Positions 1-8,397 of a stretch of 64,000 bases of DNA are shown piece by piece. Below the pieces are notes generated by a model. The model saw nothing but the letters and a program-made list of their open reading frames with translations. It searched no databases and had not been told where the DNA came from. Every line of letters begins with the position of its first letter. The first letter of the stretch is position 1. The position numbers and the translations under genes are program-made. The DNA comes from an uncultured Chloroflexota bacterium (lineage in GTDB: Bacteria; Chloroflexota; Chloroflexia; Thermomicrobiales; UBA6265), in assembly GCA_937901745.1 (NCBI GenBank), contig CALGSZ010000105.1:1-64000 (forward strand), given 5' to 3'.

Positions 1-3
1 TCC

Positions 4-2052
4 ATGCCAGTGCGAATCGGAATTGACACCGGAGGCACATTCACCGATCTAATCGGCATTGACGAGGCGAAGAATCAGCTCGTCATCGCCAAGACGCCAT
101 CCACGCCGCGCCGGCCGGTCGAGGCCATCATGAACGCCCTGGAACAGTCCGGCGTGCCGGGCGAGGCAATCGCCGCGCTCAGCATCGGCACGACGGTCGC
201 CACAAACGCACTCCTGACGCGCCGTGGCGCGAACGTGATCTTCGTCACGACCAAGGGCTTCGAAGACATCCCGTACATCCAGCGGATGAACCGCAAGCAC
301 CACTTCTCGCTCAAGTGGCGGAAGCCCAAGCCGCTCGTCGAGCGCCGCAACTGCCTCGGTGTCCGAGAGCGCCTAGATTTCCACGGCCGGGTGCTGATTC
401 CGCTCGAAGACGAAGCGATCGAGGAGGTCGCGCGGCAAATCGAGGCGCGGCTCCCCGAGTACCCCACGGGCAGCGTCGCAATCGCGGTCTGCCTGCTTTT
501 CTCCTATGTCAACCCGGTGCACGAGCTTCGGCTGCGTGAGGCGCTTCAGGCGCGCTTCCCCGACATCCCGATCTCCCTTTCGCACGAGGTGGCGCCAATC
601 TGGCGCGAGTACGAGCGCGGCAGCACGGTCATCGCGGACAGCTACGTCAAGCCAATCATGAAGGAGTACGTCCAGAGCACCCGCGACGCGCTGGCGGCCG
701 AGGGCTTGACGATGCCGTGGGCACTGATGAAGTCCAACGGTGGCAAGACAACCGCGGAATCGGCCGAAGCGGAGCCGATCAAGCTCCTCCTCTCCGGCCT
801 GGCGGGGGGCATCATCGCCGGCCATTACTTCGGTCAGCTCGTCGGCTTGGAGAATATCGTCACCCTCGATATGGGCGGCACGAGCTGCGATGTCGGGCTG
901 ATCCGCGGCGGGAAGCTTGGCTACTCGACGAACTTCGAGATCGAGTTCGGGTTGCCGGTGGCGACGCCGACGATCGACCTAACGACGATCGGCGCGGGCG
1001 GCGGCAGCATCGCCTGGATCGACAAGGGCGGGCTGCTCCGCGTCGGCCCGCAGAGCGCCGGCGCCGATCCCGGCCCAGTCTGCTACGACGCGGGCGGGAC
1101 CGAGGTGACCGTTACCGACGCCAATCTCGTCCTCGGCCGCCTCAACCCTGAGTACTTCCTGGGTGGCAGCATCCCGCTCAATCGCGAGAAGGCGGAAGCG
1201 GCGCTGACCGACCTCGGCCAGCGGCTCGGACTCGATCGCTACGCGGCAGCACAGGCGGTGATCGACATCGCTAACGAAAACATGGCCAACGCAATCCGCG
1301 TCCTGTCGATCGATCGAGGGCTCGACCCGCGAGAGTACGCCCTCGTCGCCTTCGGTGGCGCCGGACCGCTCCATGCCTGCGACATCGCCTCCAAGATGGG
1401 CATGCGGCACGTGGCTGTCCCCATCTATCCAGGGCTTACCTCGGCGTTCGGGGCGCTGATCGCCGAGCCGAAGGTGAACAAGGTCTGGAGCAAGCACTTC
1501 CGCTCCGATTCCTGCTCGCACGAAATGGTCGACGAGCACTTCAAGGAGATGGTCGCCGCCGTGATCGCGGAGCTTCGCGCCGAGGGGTATACGGGCGAGC
1601 CGCGGATCACGCGCTCGATCTCGATGCGGTACTGGGGGCAAAACTATGAGCAGGACGTGCCGCTACCGGAAGGAGACGTCACCGAGGAGCTGCTAGCGCG
1701 CACGCTCGATGAGTTTCACCGGCTCCACGAGCAGTTCTACGGCTATCACATCAGCGGCGAGACGATCGAGCTGATCCGCTTCAACGTCGAAGCGACCGGC
1801 CACACGCCGCAACCGTCACTCCCCTCCCTGCCGACGAACGGGCGCGACATCGACATCGGCCGCAATCGGCGACCGGTCTACTTCCATGGTCACGGTGTGG
1901 TCGATTGCCCAATCGTTCAGCGCGACGATCTCGTCGCCGGGTTCGAGGCGACCGGCCCGCTCATCGTCGAGGAGGTCGTCTCGACCACGCTGGTCCATCC
2001 GGGCCAGCGCCTGACCGTCCATCCGACCGGGGTGATGACGATTCAGCTGTAA
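4..2052 (+). CDS. Hydantoinase/oxoprolinase family subunit A
   Basis: This 682-residue protein belongs to the HyuA/oxoprolinase/acetone carboxylase beta family, which uses ATP to activate or hydrolyse cyclic amides, or ketones in the carboxylases. The N-terminal nucleotide-binding signature GIDTGGTFTDL sits at about residues 5-15 and the second actin-like phosphate motif LDMGGTSCDVG at about 289-299. A Gly-rich GAGGGS stretch and the AFGGAGPLHAC motif follow. The length fits the family. The ATG lies three bases inside the window, so its ribosome binding site is off-window. The stop is 14 bases before the subunit B gene, so the two form an operon. The true substrate (hydantoin, oxoproline, N-methylhydantoin, ketone) cannot be read from the sequence. 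Confidence 0.9.
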   Translation: MPVRIGIDTGGTFTDLIGIDEAKNQLVIAKTPSTPRRPVEAIMNALEQSGVPGEAIAALSIGTTVATNALLTRRGANVIFVTTKGFEDIPYIQRMNRKHHFSLKWRKPKPLVERRNCLGVRERLDFHGRVLIPLEDEAIEEVARQIEARLPEYPTGSVAIAVCLLFSYVNPVHELRLREALQARFPDIPISLSHEVAPIWREYERGSTVIADSYVKPIMKEYVQSTRDALAAEGLTMPWALMKSNGGKTTAESAEAEPIKLLLSGLAGGIIAGHYFGQLVGLENIVTLDMGGTSCDVGLIRGGKLGYSTNFEIEFGLPVATPTIDLTTIGAGGGSIAWIDKGGLLRVGPQSAGADPGPVCYDAGGTEVTVTDANLVLGRLNPEYFLGGSIPLNREKAEAALTDLGQRLGLDRYAAAQAVIDIANENMANAIRVLSIDRGLDPREYALVAFGGAGPLHACDIASKMGMRHVAVPIYPGLTSAFGALIAEPKVNKVWSKHFRSDSCSHEMVDEHFKEMVAAVIAELRAEGYTGEPRITRSISMRYWGQNYEQDVPLPEGDVTEELLARTLDEFHRLHEQFYGYHISGETIELIRFNVEATGHTPQPSLPSLPTNGRDIDIGRNRRPVYFHGHGVVDCPIVQRDDLVAGFEATGPLIVEEVVSTTLVHPGQRLTVHPTGVMTIQL

Positions 2053-2066
2053 GGGAGGGGGCAGCC

Positions 2067-3782
2067 GTGTCTACCAAGCACGTCGAGCAGATCGACAGCG
2101 TCACGCTCAGCGTCATCAACAACGCCTTCGTCAATGTCTGCCGGGAGATGGGGACTGCGATGATGCGCACCAGCTACTCCCCCATCTTCAACGAAGGACT
2201 CGACTTCTCCTGCATGATGTTCAACACCCGTGGCGACTTGATCGGTCAGGCCGAGTTCTGCCCGACGATGCTCGGCTCCTGCCAGTACGCCATGAAGTGG
2301 ATGCTCGACGAGATCGGACTAGAGGCGTTCGGGCCGGGCGATGTCTACATCCACAACGACCCGTACCGCGGCCAGAACCACATGCCGGAGCACCTGGTCG
2401 TCAAGGCGGTCTATTGGGAGGGAAAGCCCTGGGGCTTCGTCGGCAATGTCGCGCACGTGGGCGAGATCGGCGGAATGGCGCCCGGCTCCTTCGCCGCGGA
2501 TTCGACCGAGGTCTACCAGGAAGGTCTGCGGCTGCCGCCGATCAAGATCATGGACAACGGCGAGTACGTCAAAGACGTCTGGAAGATCATCCTCGCCAAC
2601 CACCGAACTCCCCGGACGAGCTGGGGCGACTACCACGCGATGATCGGCTCGCTTCACGTCGCCGAGCAGCGTGTCCTGGAGCTCCTCGAAAAGTACGGCG
2701 GCGAGTTCCTGTCAGCGGCTGCCGACCAGCTCCTCGACTACTCCGAGCGTTTCATGCGCGCCGAGATCGCCGAGATGCCGGACGGCGTCTATTACGCGCA
2801 GGACTGCATGGAGGACGACGGCGTCACCGACCGGCCCTATTGGATGCGACTGAAGCTGACGATCAAAGGCGATGAGGCGATCTGCGACTGGCTCGATTCG
2901 GACGACCAGGCGCGCGGCCCGATCAACGCGACATTCGTCGTGACGGCAGCCTCCTGCTATTCGGCGTTCTTGCACGTCGTCTCGGACGAGATTCCGATCA
3001 ACTCCGGCTGCTACCGCCCGATCCGCATCGTCACTCGTCCCGGCAGCCTCGTGAATGTCAAGCATCCCGGCCCGTCCGTGGGAGGAAACACGGAGACGCA
3101 CCCGCACATCCAGAACGTCGTGATGCGAGCGCTCGCTGGGGCAGTGCCGGACCGCGTCTCGGCGGCGGAAGGCGCGTCCTCCTGCAACTTCCTGTTCGGC
3201 GGCGTCCATCCGGAGTACGGCGAGTACTACACGAACTATCACATCGAGGGGAGCGGCTGGGGCGGCACCGCTACGCACGATGGGAACAACGTGCTGTGCC
3301 CGAACAACGGGAATTGCCGCAACACCCCGGTCGAGATCCTGGAGACGAAGTACCCGTTCATCGTCGAGCGCTACGCGCTGCGCAACGACTCCGCCGGTCC
3401 GGGCAAGTACCGAGGAGGTCTCGCCTCCACCCGCGTCTTCCGCGTCACCGCGCCGGAGATCACCGTCAATGCGCTCTTCGACCGGACGAAGACGCAAGCG
3501 CCGGGAATCTTCGGCGGCGGTCCGGGCGCGAGCAGCGGCATCTTCATCAAGCGCAAGGGCGATACGGAGTTCCGCACGTTCTCCGAAGTCTTTGGCACCG
3601 TCTCCGACTCAAAGTTCACCCGCGTGGTCGTCACCGAGGGCGACGAGATCATGCTCAACTCTGCCGGTGGCGGCGGGTACGGCGACCCGCGCGAGCGGCC
3701 CCGCGAGCTGATCGAGGAAGACCTGCGACAGGGTTTCATCTCGCGAGAGGCAGCGGAGCGGGACTACGGCTACCGAGGTTAG
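2067..3782 (+). CDS. Hydantoinase/oxoprolinase family subunit B
   Basis: This is the partner HyuB-type subunit, 571 residues. I chose the GTG at 2067 because AAGGGAGGGGG lies directly upstream (2051-2061) and the family-typical start (VEQIDSVTLSVINNAF) follows; the open frame further upstream overlaps hyuA and looks like a shadow. Family landmarks include MRTSYSPIFNEGLDFSC near residue 40, DPYRGQNHMPEH near 105, and GGGGYGDPRERP close to the C-terminus. A and B subunits normally assemble into an ATP-dependent amidohydrolase or a carboxylase. The downstream zinc protein and amidohydrolase suggest a catabolic operon for a cyclic amide or related compound (inference). Confidence 0.9.
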   Translation: MSTKHVEQIDSVTLSVINNAFVNVCREMGTAMMRTSYSPIFNEGLDFSCMMFNTRGDLIGQAEFCPTMLGSCQYAMKWMLDEIGLEAFGPGDVYIHNDPYRGQNHMPEHLVVKAVYWEGKPWGFVGNVAHVGEIGGMAPGSFAADSTEVYQEGLRLPPIKIMDNGEYVKDVWKIILANHRTPRTSWGDYHAMIGSLHVAEQRVLELLEKYGGEFLSAAADQLLDYSERFMRAEIAEMPDGVYYAQDCMEDDGVTDRPYWMRLKLTIKGDEAICDWLDSDDQARGPINATFVVTAASCYSAFLHVVSDEIPINSGCYRPIRIVTRPGSLVNVKHPGPSVGGNTETHPHIQNVVMRALAGAVPDRVSAAEGASSCNFLFGGVHPEYGEYYTNYHIEGSGWGGTATHDGNNVLCPNNGNCRNTPVEILETKYPFIVERYALRNDSAGPGKYRGGLASTRVFRVTAPEITVNALFDRTKTQAPGIFGGGPGASSGIFIKRKGDTEFRTFSEVFGTVSDSKFTRVVVTEGDEIMLNSAGGGGYGDPRERPRELIEEDLRQGFISREAAERDYGYRG

Positions 3783-3845
3783 CGATTCGGATCGGAGCGG
3801 AGCCAACTGTCCAACGATTTGTGAGTGCGGACGAAAGGAGCGACG

Positions 3846-4085
3846 ATGGGGCGCTGGGTCGAGAACGACGCGGCGTGGTACGAGCAGCGAATGCTGCACT
3901 GTCAGTGCTGCGGGCGGATGATCGCAAAGCACATCTACCGTGAGGAGGTCGGCGGCGCGGAGCGGACCTTCTGCGGGGAGGAATGTGCGCAGCTCTATCG
4001 TGACTATGTCCTACCCGAACGCGGCGAAAACTACCGTCCGCCGGCCGACGTCATGGACCTGTATGACCGTCTGATGGTCAAATAG
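3846..4085 (+). CDS. Small Cys-rich zinc-binding protein
   Basis: This is a 79-residue protein whose start at ATG 3846 is preceded by AAAGGAG. It contains HCQCCGRM near residue 21 and FCGEEC near residue 46, four or five cysteines spaced like a TRASH/treble-clef zinc site. The rest is polar and has no membrane segment. It sits between subunit B and the amidohydrolase on the same strand. HyuA/HyuB-related acetone and acetophenone carboxylases carry a small third subunit, so this could be an accessory subunit of the complex; that is inference from position. I do not recognise a named family. Confidence 0.65.
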   Translation: MGRWVENDAAWYEQRMLHCQCCGRMIAKHIYREEVGGAERTFCGEECAQLYRDYVLPERGENYRPPADVMDLYDRLMVK

Positions 4086-4141
4086 CGACCAGCAAGGCTG
4101 CAGGTAACAACCACCGATTCTGCACGAGGGAGCGCAGGCAT

Positions 4142-5014
4142 TTGATCGTCGATTGTCACACCCACGTCGGGCTCGCGGATGTCCACGTCCGCGGGGAGAT
4201 CATGGCTGACCTCATGCGGGCCTGGGGCAAACCGCTCTGGAACGTCCAACTCGAAGAGCACTTGAAAGCGATGCAGGCGGTCGATCACGCGATCGTGCTC
4301 GCGTTCGATGCGCCGGACATTGGGCTCGTCGTGCCGAATGAGTACGTCGCCGAATACGTCGCGCAACACCCCGAGAAGCTAATCGGATTTGCCAGCGTCG
4401 ACCCGAAGCGCCCGCGCGCCGGCTACATCCTTGAGGACGCGGTCAAGCGCTTGGGCCTGCGCGGACTAAAGATTGCGCCCATCTACCAGCACTTCGATCC
4501 CTGGTCGAGCGAGGCGCTGACCTTGCTCGAGGCCGCGAACGCGCTGCGCATCCCAGTCCTTTGGCACCAGGGCACGACCTTCGTGCGCGACGCTCCGCTC
4601 ATCCACGCGCGCCCGGTGCTGCTCGATGAGATCGCCCGGCGCTTCCCCGAGCTGCGAATGTGGGTGGCGCACCTGGGTCACCCGTGGTGCGACGAGCTGG
4701 CTGTCGTCGTCCGCAAGCATCCGCATCTTTACACGGACATGTCCGCCGTTCATCCGCGGCCGCTCCAGTTCTATTTCGCGATGATGAGCGCCGTGGAGTA
4801 CGGCATCGCCGACAAGATTCTCTTCGGCACCGACTATCCCTTCACGACCGTCGAAGCATCGATTGCCGGGCTTCGGGGCATCAATCGCGTGGTTGAGGGG
4901 ACCGGGTTGCCGCGAGTGCCGGAAGAGGTGATCGAGGGGATCATCCACCGCGACACGCTGAAACTGCTCGGCCTGGACACGCCGACGCACGCCGCGTCCC
5001 AGGCACCAGCATAG
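4142..5014 (+). CDS. Amidohydrolase (amidohydrolase-2 family)
   Basis: This is a TIM-barrel amidohydrolase of 290 residues, of the family that includes ACMSD and dihydroxybenzoate decarboxylases. The metal-binding motif DCHTHVG is at residues 4-10; WHQGTTF, VAHLGHPWCDE and the late metal/catalytic aspartate in ILFGTDYPF follow in the expected order. The start is TTG at 4142, with GAGGGAGC about 10 bases upstream; the first in-frame ATG (4203) would delete the metal motif, so the TTG is required. The gene closes the hyu-like operon and probably hydrolyses or decarboxylates a product of that pathway (inference). Confidence 0.85.
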   Translation: MIVDCHTHVGLADVHVRGEIMADLMRAWGKPLWNVQLEEHLKAMQAVDHAIVLAFDAPDIGLVVPNEYVAEYVAQHPEKLIGFASVDPKRPRAGYILEDAVKRLGLRGLKIAPIYQHFDPWSSEALTLLEAANALRIPVLWHQGTTFVRDAPLIHARPVLLDEIARRFPELRMWVAHLGHPWCDELAVVVRKHPHLYTDMSAVHPRPLQFYFAMMSAVEYGIADKILFGTDYPFTTVEASIAGLRGINRVVEGTGLPRVPEEVIEGIIHRDTLKLLGLDTPTHAASQAPA

Positions 5015-5046
5015 GACGGAAACAGCGAGGTCACGGCAGGGACTGG

Positions 5047-5061
5047 TGGCGCGCGGCGCCA
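5047..5061. terminator. Hairpin between convergent genes
   Basis: A perfect TGGCGC-GCG-GCGCCA hairpin lies 33 bases after the amidohydrolase stop and just before the end of the opposing small membrane protein gene. It has no T-tract on either side, so it may be a weak bidirectional terminator or an mRNA end protector. Confidence 0.35.
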
Positions 5062-5068
5062 GCTCAGG

Positions 5069-5347
5069 TCAGATACCGAGCCAACGCCGCGCGTCGTCGA
5101 TCAACCGATCGATCTGCTCACCGCCGAGCGCTTCGGGCACGCCGTTGTTCAGGATGTAGAGCGCGATCGAGACGCTGATGGCAAGGCCCAGCAGCCAGCT
5201 CAGCAGATTGAGAAAGAACCCGAGCGCGCGGAAGAGGAACAGCACCACGATCTGCACGACGACGCCAACGACGATCGCGGACACGAGCGCGCTCGTGTCG
5301 CGCGGTCGCAGCACGTCCCACAGCCGTTCGAGTTCCCCTCCGTCCAC
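5069..5347 (-). CDS. Small two-helix membrane protein
   Basis: This 92-residue hypothetical has two adjacent hydrophobic stretches, at about residues 20-40 and 45-66, separated by only a few residues. A charged amphipathic C-terminus (IDRLIDDARRWLGI) follows. It is convergent with the amidohydrolase and lies downstream of the PfkB kinase in the same direction, but 43 bases separate its start from that gene's stop and the protein shows no link to sugar metabolism. I do not recognise the family. Confidence 0.55.
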   Translation of the reverse strand: MDGGELERLWDVLRPRDTSALVSAIVVGVVVQIVVLFLFRALGFFLNLLSWLLGLAISVSIALYILNNGVPEALGGEQIDRLIDDARRWLGI

Positions 5348-5390
5348 GCTCAGACTCCAGCGTCCGCGCTACGGGTGACGCGGCGAACGG

Positions 5391-6344
5391 TCAGTCAGTA
5401 AGAGGATAGGACTCGGCGCTGTTCATGAAGGCGATGGTCGACTCCAGGTCGACGATGCCCGCATCGGAGCCAAGTCCCGTGATGACAAGCGCCGAGGCCG
5501 CGGTGCCGAGCCGGCCAGCCTTCTCCAAGTCCCACCCGAGCGACAGACCGACGATGAACCCGGCACAGTAGGCATCACCGCACCCGGTGGAGTCGACGAC
5601 CGGCACCTTGAACGCGGGGATGCGGATTTCACCGTCCCGATTGGCGATGCTGCTCCCCTCTCCGCCCATCTTGAAGACGGTGTGCTTCACGCCGCGGTCC
5701 AGGAAGAACTTGATGACATCCTTCCGATCCTGCAAGCCGCTGATCATCCGCGCCTCTTCCAAGCCAGGCATGAAGTAATCCACATAGGGCAGGCACGGCT
5801 CGATGACCTCCAGCAGGTCCGGCCGATCAATGGCGATCAAATCGAGCGTCGTCGTGACGCCGTGCTCCTTGGCAAATCGGAGAATTTCCCGCGTCGGCTC
5901 GCCATCTAGCTTCGGCATCAAATAGGTGCCGCCGAAATGCAGGAAATCCGCCTGCTTGATGACATCGAAATTGATGTCGTCAATCGTCAGCTCCGCGTTC
6001 GCACCGAGGACATGCAGCGCCGGGCGCTCGCCGTTCGGCCGGATCGGCAGCATCGTGGCCGAGGTCTGCACGCCGTCCTTGCGGACGAGATTGTTGGTGT
6101 CGATGCCGTAGCGGTTCATGGTATCGATGATGAAGTTGCCGATCTCGTCCTTGCCGATCGCGCCCATCGCGATCACGCGCGCGCCGAGCTTGGCCAGGTC
6201 AACGCTCGTGCCGGCCGCCGTCCCGGCCACGGTGAGCCGGATCTCCTCGATCAGGTCAACATGCTGTCCCGGTGGGATCCGCGTTACCGGCCGGCCCAGC
6301 ACATCCAGAATGTGAATGCCAAGACTCACTACCGTTGCAGCCAC
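5391..6344 (-). CDS. PfkB-family sugar kinase
   Basis: This is a ribokinase-fold carbohydrate kinase of 317 residues. The substrate-side motif GTAAGTSVDLAKLGA with the following GAIGKDEIG is near residues 36-60, and the PfkB signature VDSTGCGDAYCAGF, containing the anion hole and catalytic Asp, is near residue 257; here the usual GAGD is GCGD. The start is GTG at 6344 behind GGGGAGGA. It is the last gene of the GlpSTPQUV-like operon, so it probably phosphorylates the imported solute or its first product (inference). Fructokinase, ribokinase and tagatose-type specificity cannot be separated by eye. Confidence 0.88.
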   Translation of the reverse strand: MAATVVSLGIHILDVLGRPVTRIPPGQHVDLIEEIRLTVAGTAAGTSVDLAKLGARVIAMGAIGKDEIGNFIIDTMNRYGIDTNNLVRKDGVQTSATMLPIRPNGERPALHVLGANAELTIDDINFDVIKQADFLHFGGTYLMPKLDGEPTREILRFAKEHGVTTTLDLIAIDRPDLLEVIEPCLPYVDYFMPGLEEARMISGLQDRKDVIKFFLDRGVKHTVFKMGGEGSSIANRDGEIRIPAFKVPVVDSTGCGDAYCAGFIVGLSLGWDLEKAGRLGTAASALVITGLGSDAGIVDLESTIAFMNSAESYPLTD

Positions 6345-6404
6345 AGACTCCTCCCCATGACGCAGATGTCATTCGCGGGCCAGGTCGCGCCCGGCCCCAC
6401 TCGC

Positions 6405-7223
6405 TCACGCTCCACTCACTGGTTCCAGCACCGCGGTCGCCGAGCGACGCGCCCGCTCCGCGGTCCGGCAGACAGTCAGAAAACCATCGGCGGTCGCCAC
6501 CGCCCGCCCGACGAATAACCCGTCAACTTCCGGCAGGGCGGCGAAGTCCCCGCAGTTCGTTGCATCTACGCTTCCGCCGTAAAGGATTGGCACCGCCTCG
6601 CCTTCCGGCCCGAATCGGTCAGCCAGGACTGCCCGCGCGTGCCGGATGATCTCTACCGCCTCGACCGGCGTAGCTGGCGTCCCACCTTCGCCGATCGCCC
6701 AGACCGGCTCGTAGGCGATCATCAGGCGAGCGACCGCCGCGTCCGGCAGATCCTGTAGCCCGACCTTGAGCTGACGCGCGATCGTCTCTGGACCGACTCC
6801 GGCATCGCGCTCTTCCCTCGTCTCTCCGACACAGAGCAGGATGCGCAGGCCGTGCTCGGCGGCGGCGCCAACCTTGCGCCGGATCACCTGATCGGACTCT
6901 CCGAAGTGGTGCCGCCGCTCCGCGTGACCGAGGAGGACGAGGTCTACGCCCACCGCCGTGAGCATCGTGGGTGAGATCTCGCCGGTGTAGGCGCCGCTTG
7001 CCGCCCAGTGCATGTTTTGCGCGCCGATCCAAAGCGGAACGGCGCGCGTCAGCGCCGTCGCCGCCGGCAGCGAGGTGAACGGTGGGCAGACGAACAGGGT
7101 CGAGGCAACCGGCGTCTCCGTCGCGCCATCGAGGATGGCTCGCAGATACCGGACTGTGTCGTCCGGCGTCTGGTGCATCTTGACATTCGTGCCGAAATAG
7201 AAGGGTCGTCCGCCCAGGCTCAC
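6405..7223 (-). CDS. Triosephosphate-isomerase-family protein
   Basis: This TIM-fold isomerase has its catalytic residues in place: Lys15 in FGTNVKM, His100 in LLGHAERR, Glu162 in YEPVWAIGEGGTPAT, and the phosphate-binding ILYGGSV. The longer open frame (to 7382) overlaps the ATPase gene; GTG at 7223 after GAGAGGG gives a normal 272 residues. The N-terminal FGTNVKM replaces the GNWKMN of housekeeping enzymes. Such divergent TIM paralogues occur in tetrulose pathways as L-erythrulose-1-phosphate isomerases (LerI/EryH), and the neighbouring kinase and polyol-type transporter would fit. Ordinary triosephosphate isomerase remains possible. Confidence 0.85.
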   Translation of the reverse strand: MSLGGRPFYFGTNVKMHQTPDDTVRYLRAILDGATETPVASTLFVCPPFTSLPAATALTRAVPLWIGAQNMHWAASGAYTGEISPTMLTAVGVDLVLLGHAERRHHFGESDQVIRRKVGAAAEHGLRILLCVGETREERDAGVGPETIARQLKVGLQDLPDAAVARLMIAYEPVWAIGEGGTPATPVEAVEIIRHARAVLADRFGPEGEAVPILYGGSVDATNCGDFAALPEVDGLFVGRAVATADGFLTVCRTAERARRSATAVLEPVSGA

Positions 7224-7254
7224 TGCCCTCTCACCACGCGGGGCGATCGGCCCC

Positions 7255-8397
7255 TCAGACGCTGCCCGCGGGCACGCGCGCGGCGGTTGACGCGGCCGAG
7301 GCGCCCGCCAACTCGCTCGGAGTGAGTCCAGCGCGCCGCCCTTGCTCGTTGAAGAGGACGATCCGATCGAGAGGGAGCTCAACCCAGACGGTGCTGCCGA
7401 GCGCCACGCCGACGCTGGGCGGAACTTTCGCCTTCAGCGCCTGACCCTGGCGATCGATCGCGAGCAGGTATTGCCGACCGATGGTAATGGACTTCCGTAG
7501 CAGCCGCGCCTCGACCGCGTTGGGCGCTTGCGAGGCGTGGACAACGACGTGCTCCGGACGGATGCCGACCGTGATCTGCCCCGGCTGACCATTCCCCGTT
7601 AGCGGAACGGGCCGTGCGAAGAACGGCGCGTCCAGCGCCAACCCTTGCCCGGCCGCGACGACGTTGGCGGGGAAGAAGTTCATGCCGGGATTGCCCAAGA
7701 ACCACCCGGCAAAGACGTCCGCGGGATGGTTATAGAGCTCGCGCGGCTCGTCGCACTGGACGATCTTGCCCTTTTCCATCAGGGCGATGCGGTCGGCCAG
7801 CGTCATTGCCTCGGTCTGGTCATGGGTGACGTAGATGATCGTCTGCCGAAGCTGGCGCGTCAGCTCCTTGAAGGAGCGCTTCAACTGCAGCTTGGAATGC
7901 GCGTCAACGTTCGTGATCGGCTCGTCGAAAAGGATGATGCGCGGCTGTCGGGCAACGGCGCGAGCGACAGCGACTTTCTGCCGCGTCCCGTTGTCTAGCT
8001 GCGTGATGTCTTTGTCGAGACTGTCTTCCAAGCCGAGAATCTGGACGACCGTGTCCAGCCGTCGCTGCCGCTCGGCAGCCGAGAGCTTCTGAGAGAGTAG
8101 CGGCAGCTCGATGTTGCGCCGGACGCTGATGCCGCGATAGACCACCGGGTACTGGAAGACCATCCCGATGTCGCGCTGGCTTGGCTTGAGACGCGTGACG
8201 CGCTGGTCCCCGAAGTAGACCTCGCCACTCGTCGGCGTCTCCAAGCCGGCGATGATCCGCATTAGCGTCGTCTTCCCGCAGCCCGATGGCCCCAAGAGAC
8301 ACGTGACTTCCGACTCGGGGAAGACGAACGAAACGTTATCGAGGGCGACGACCGGGCCAAAGGTCTTCGTCAGCCCTTCCACGCGGATTTCAGACAT
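7255..8397 (-). CDS. ABC importer ATPase, GlpS-like (degenerate signature)
   Basis: This is a MalK/UgpC-type ATPase of 380 residues with a C-terminal TOBE regulatory domain. Walker A GPSGCGKT is at residues 36-43, the Q-loop at Gln82, Walker B FDEP with catalytic Glu159, and the switch His192 in VTHDQ. The ABC signature is not LSGGQ but LDNGTRQ (134-140). The start overlaps the end of the other ATPase by 8 bases. With its partner it should form a heterodimer, as in the GlpS/GlpT pair of rhizobial glycerol transporters. It energises uptake at the cytoplasmic face of the membrane. Confidence 0.9.
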   Translation of the reverse strand: MSEIRVEGLTKTFGPVVALDNVSFVFPESEVTCLLGPSGCGKTTLMRIIAGLETPTSGEVYFGDQRVTRLKPSQRDIGMVFQYPVVYRGISVRRNIELPLLSQKLSAAERQRRLDTVVQILGLEDSLDKDITQLDNGTRQKVAVARAVARQPRIILFDEPITNVDAHSKLQLKRSFKELTRQLRQTIIYVTHDQTEAMTLADRIALMEKGKIVQCDEPRELYNHPADVFAGWFLGNPGMNFFPANVVAAGQGLALDAPFFARPVPLTGNGQPGQITVGIRPEHVVVHASQAPNAVEARLLRKSITIGRQYLLAIDRQGQALKAKVPPSVGVALGSTVWVELPLDRIVLFNEQGRRAGLTPSELAGASAASTAARVPAGSV

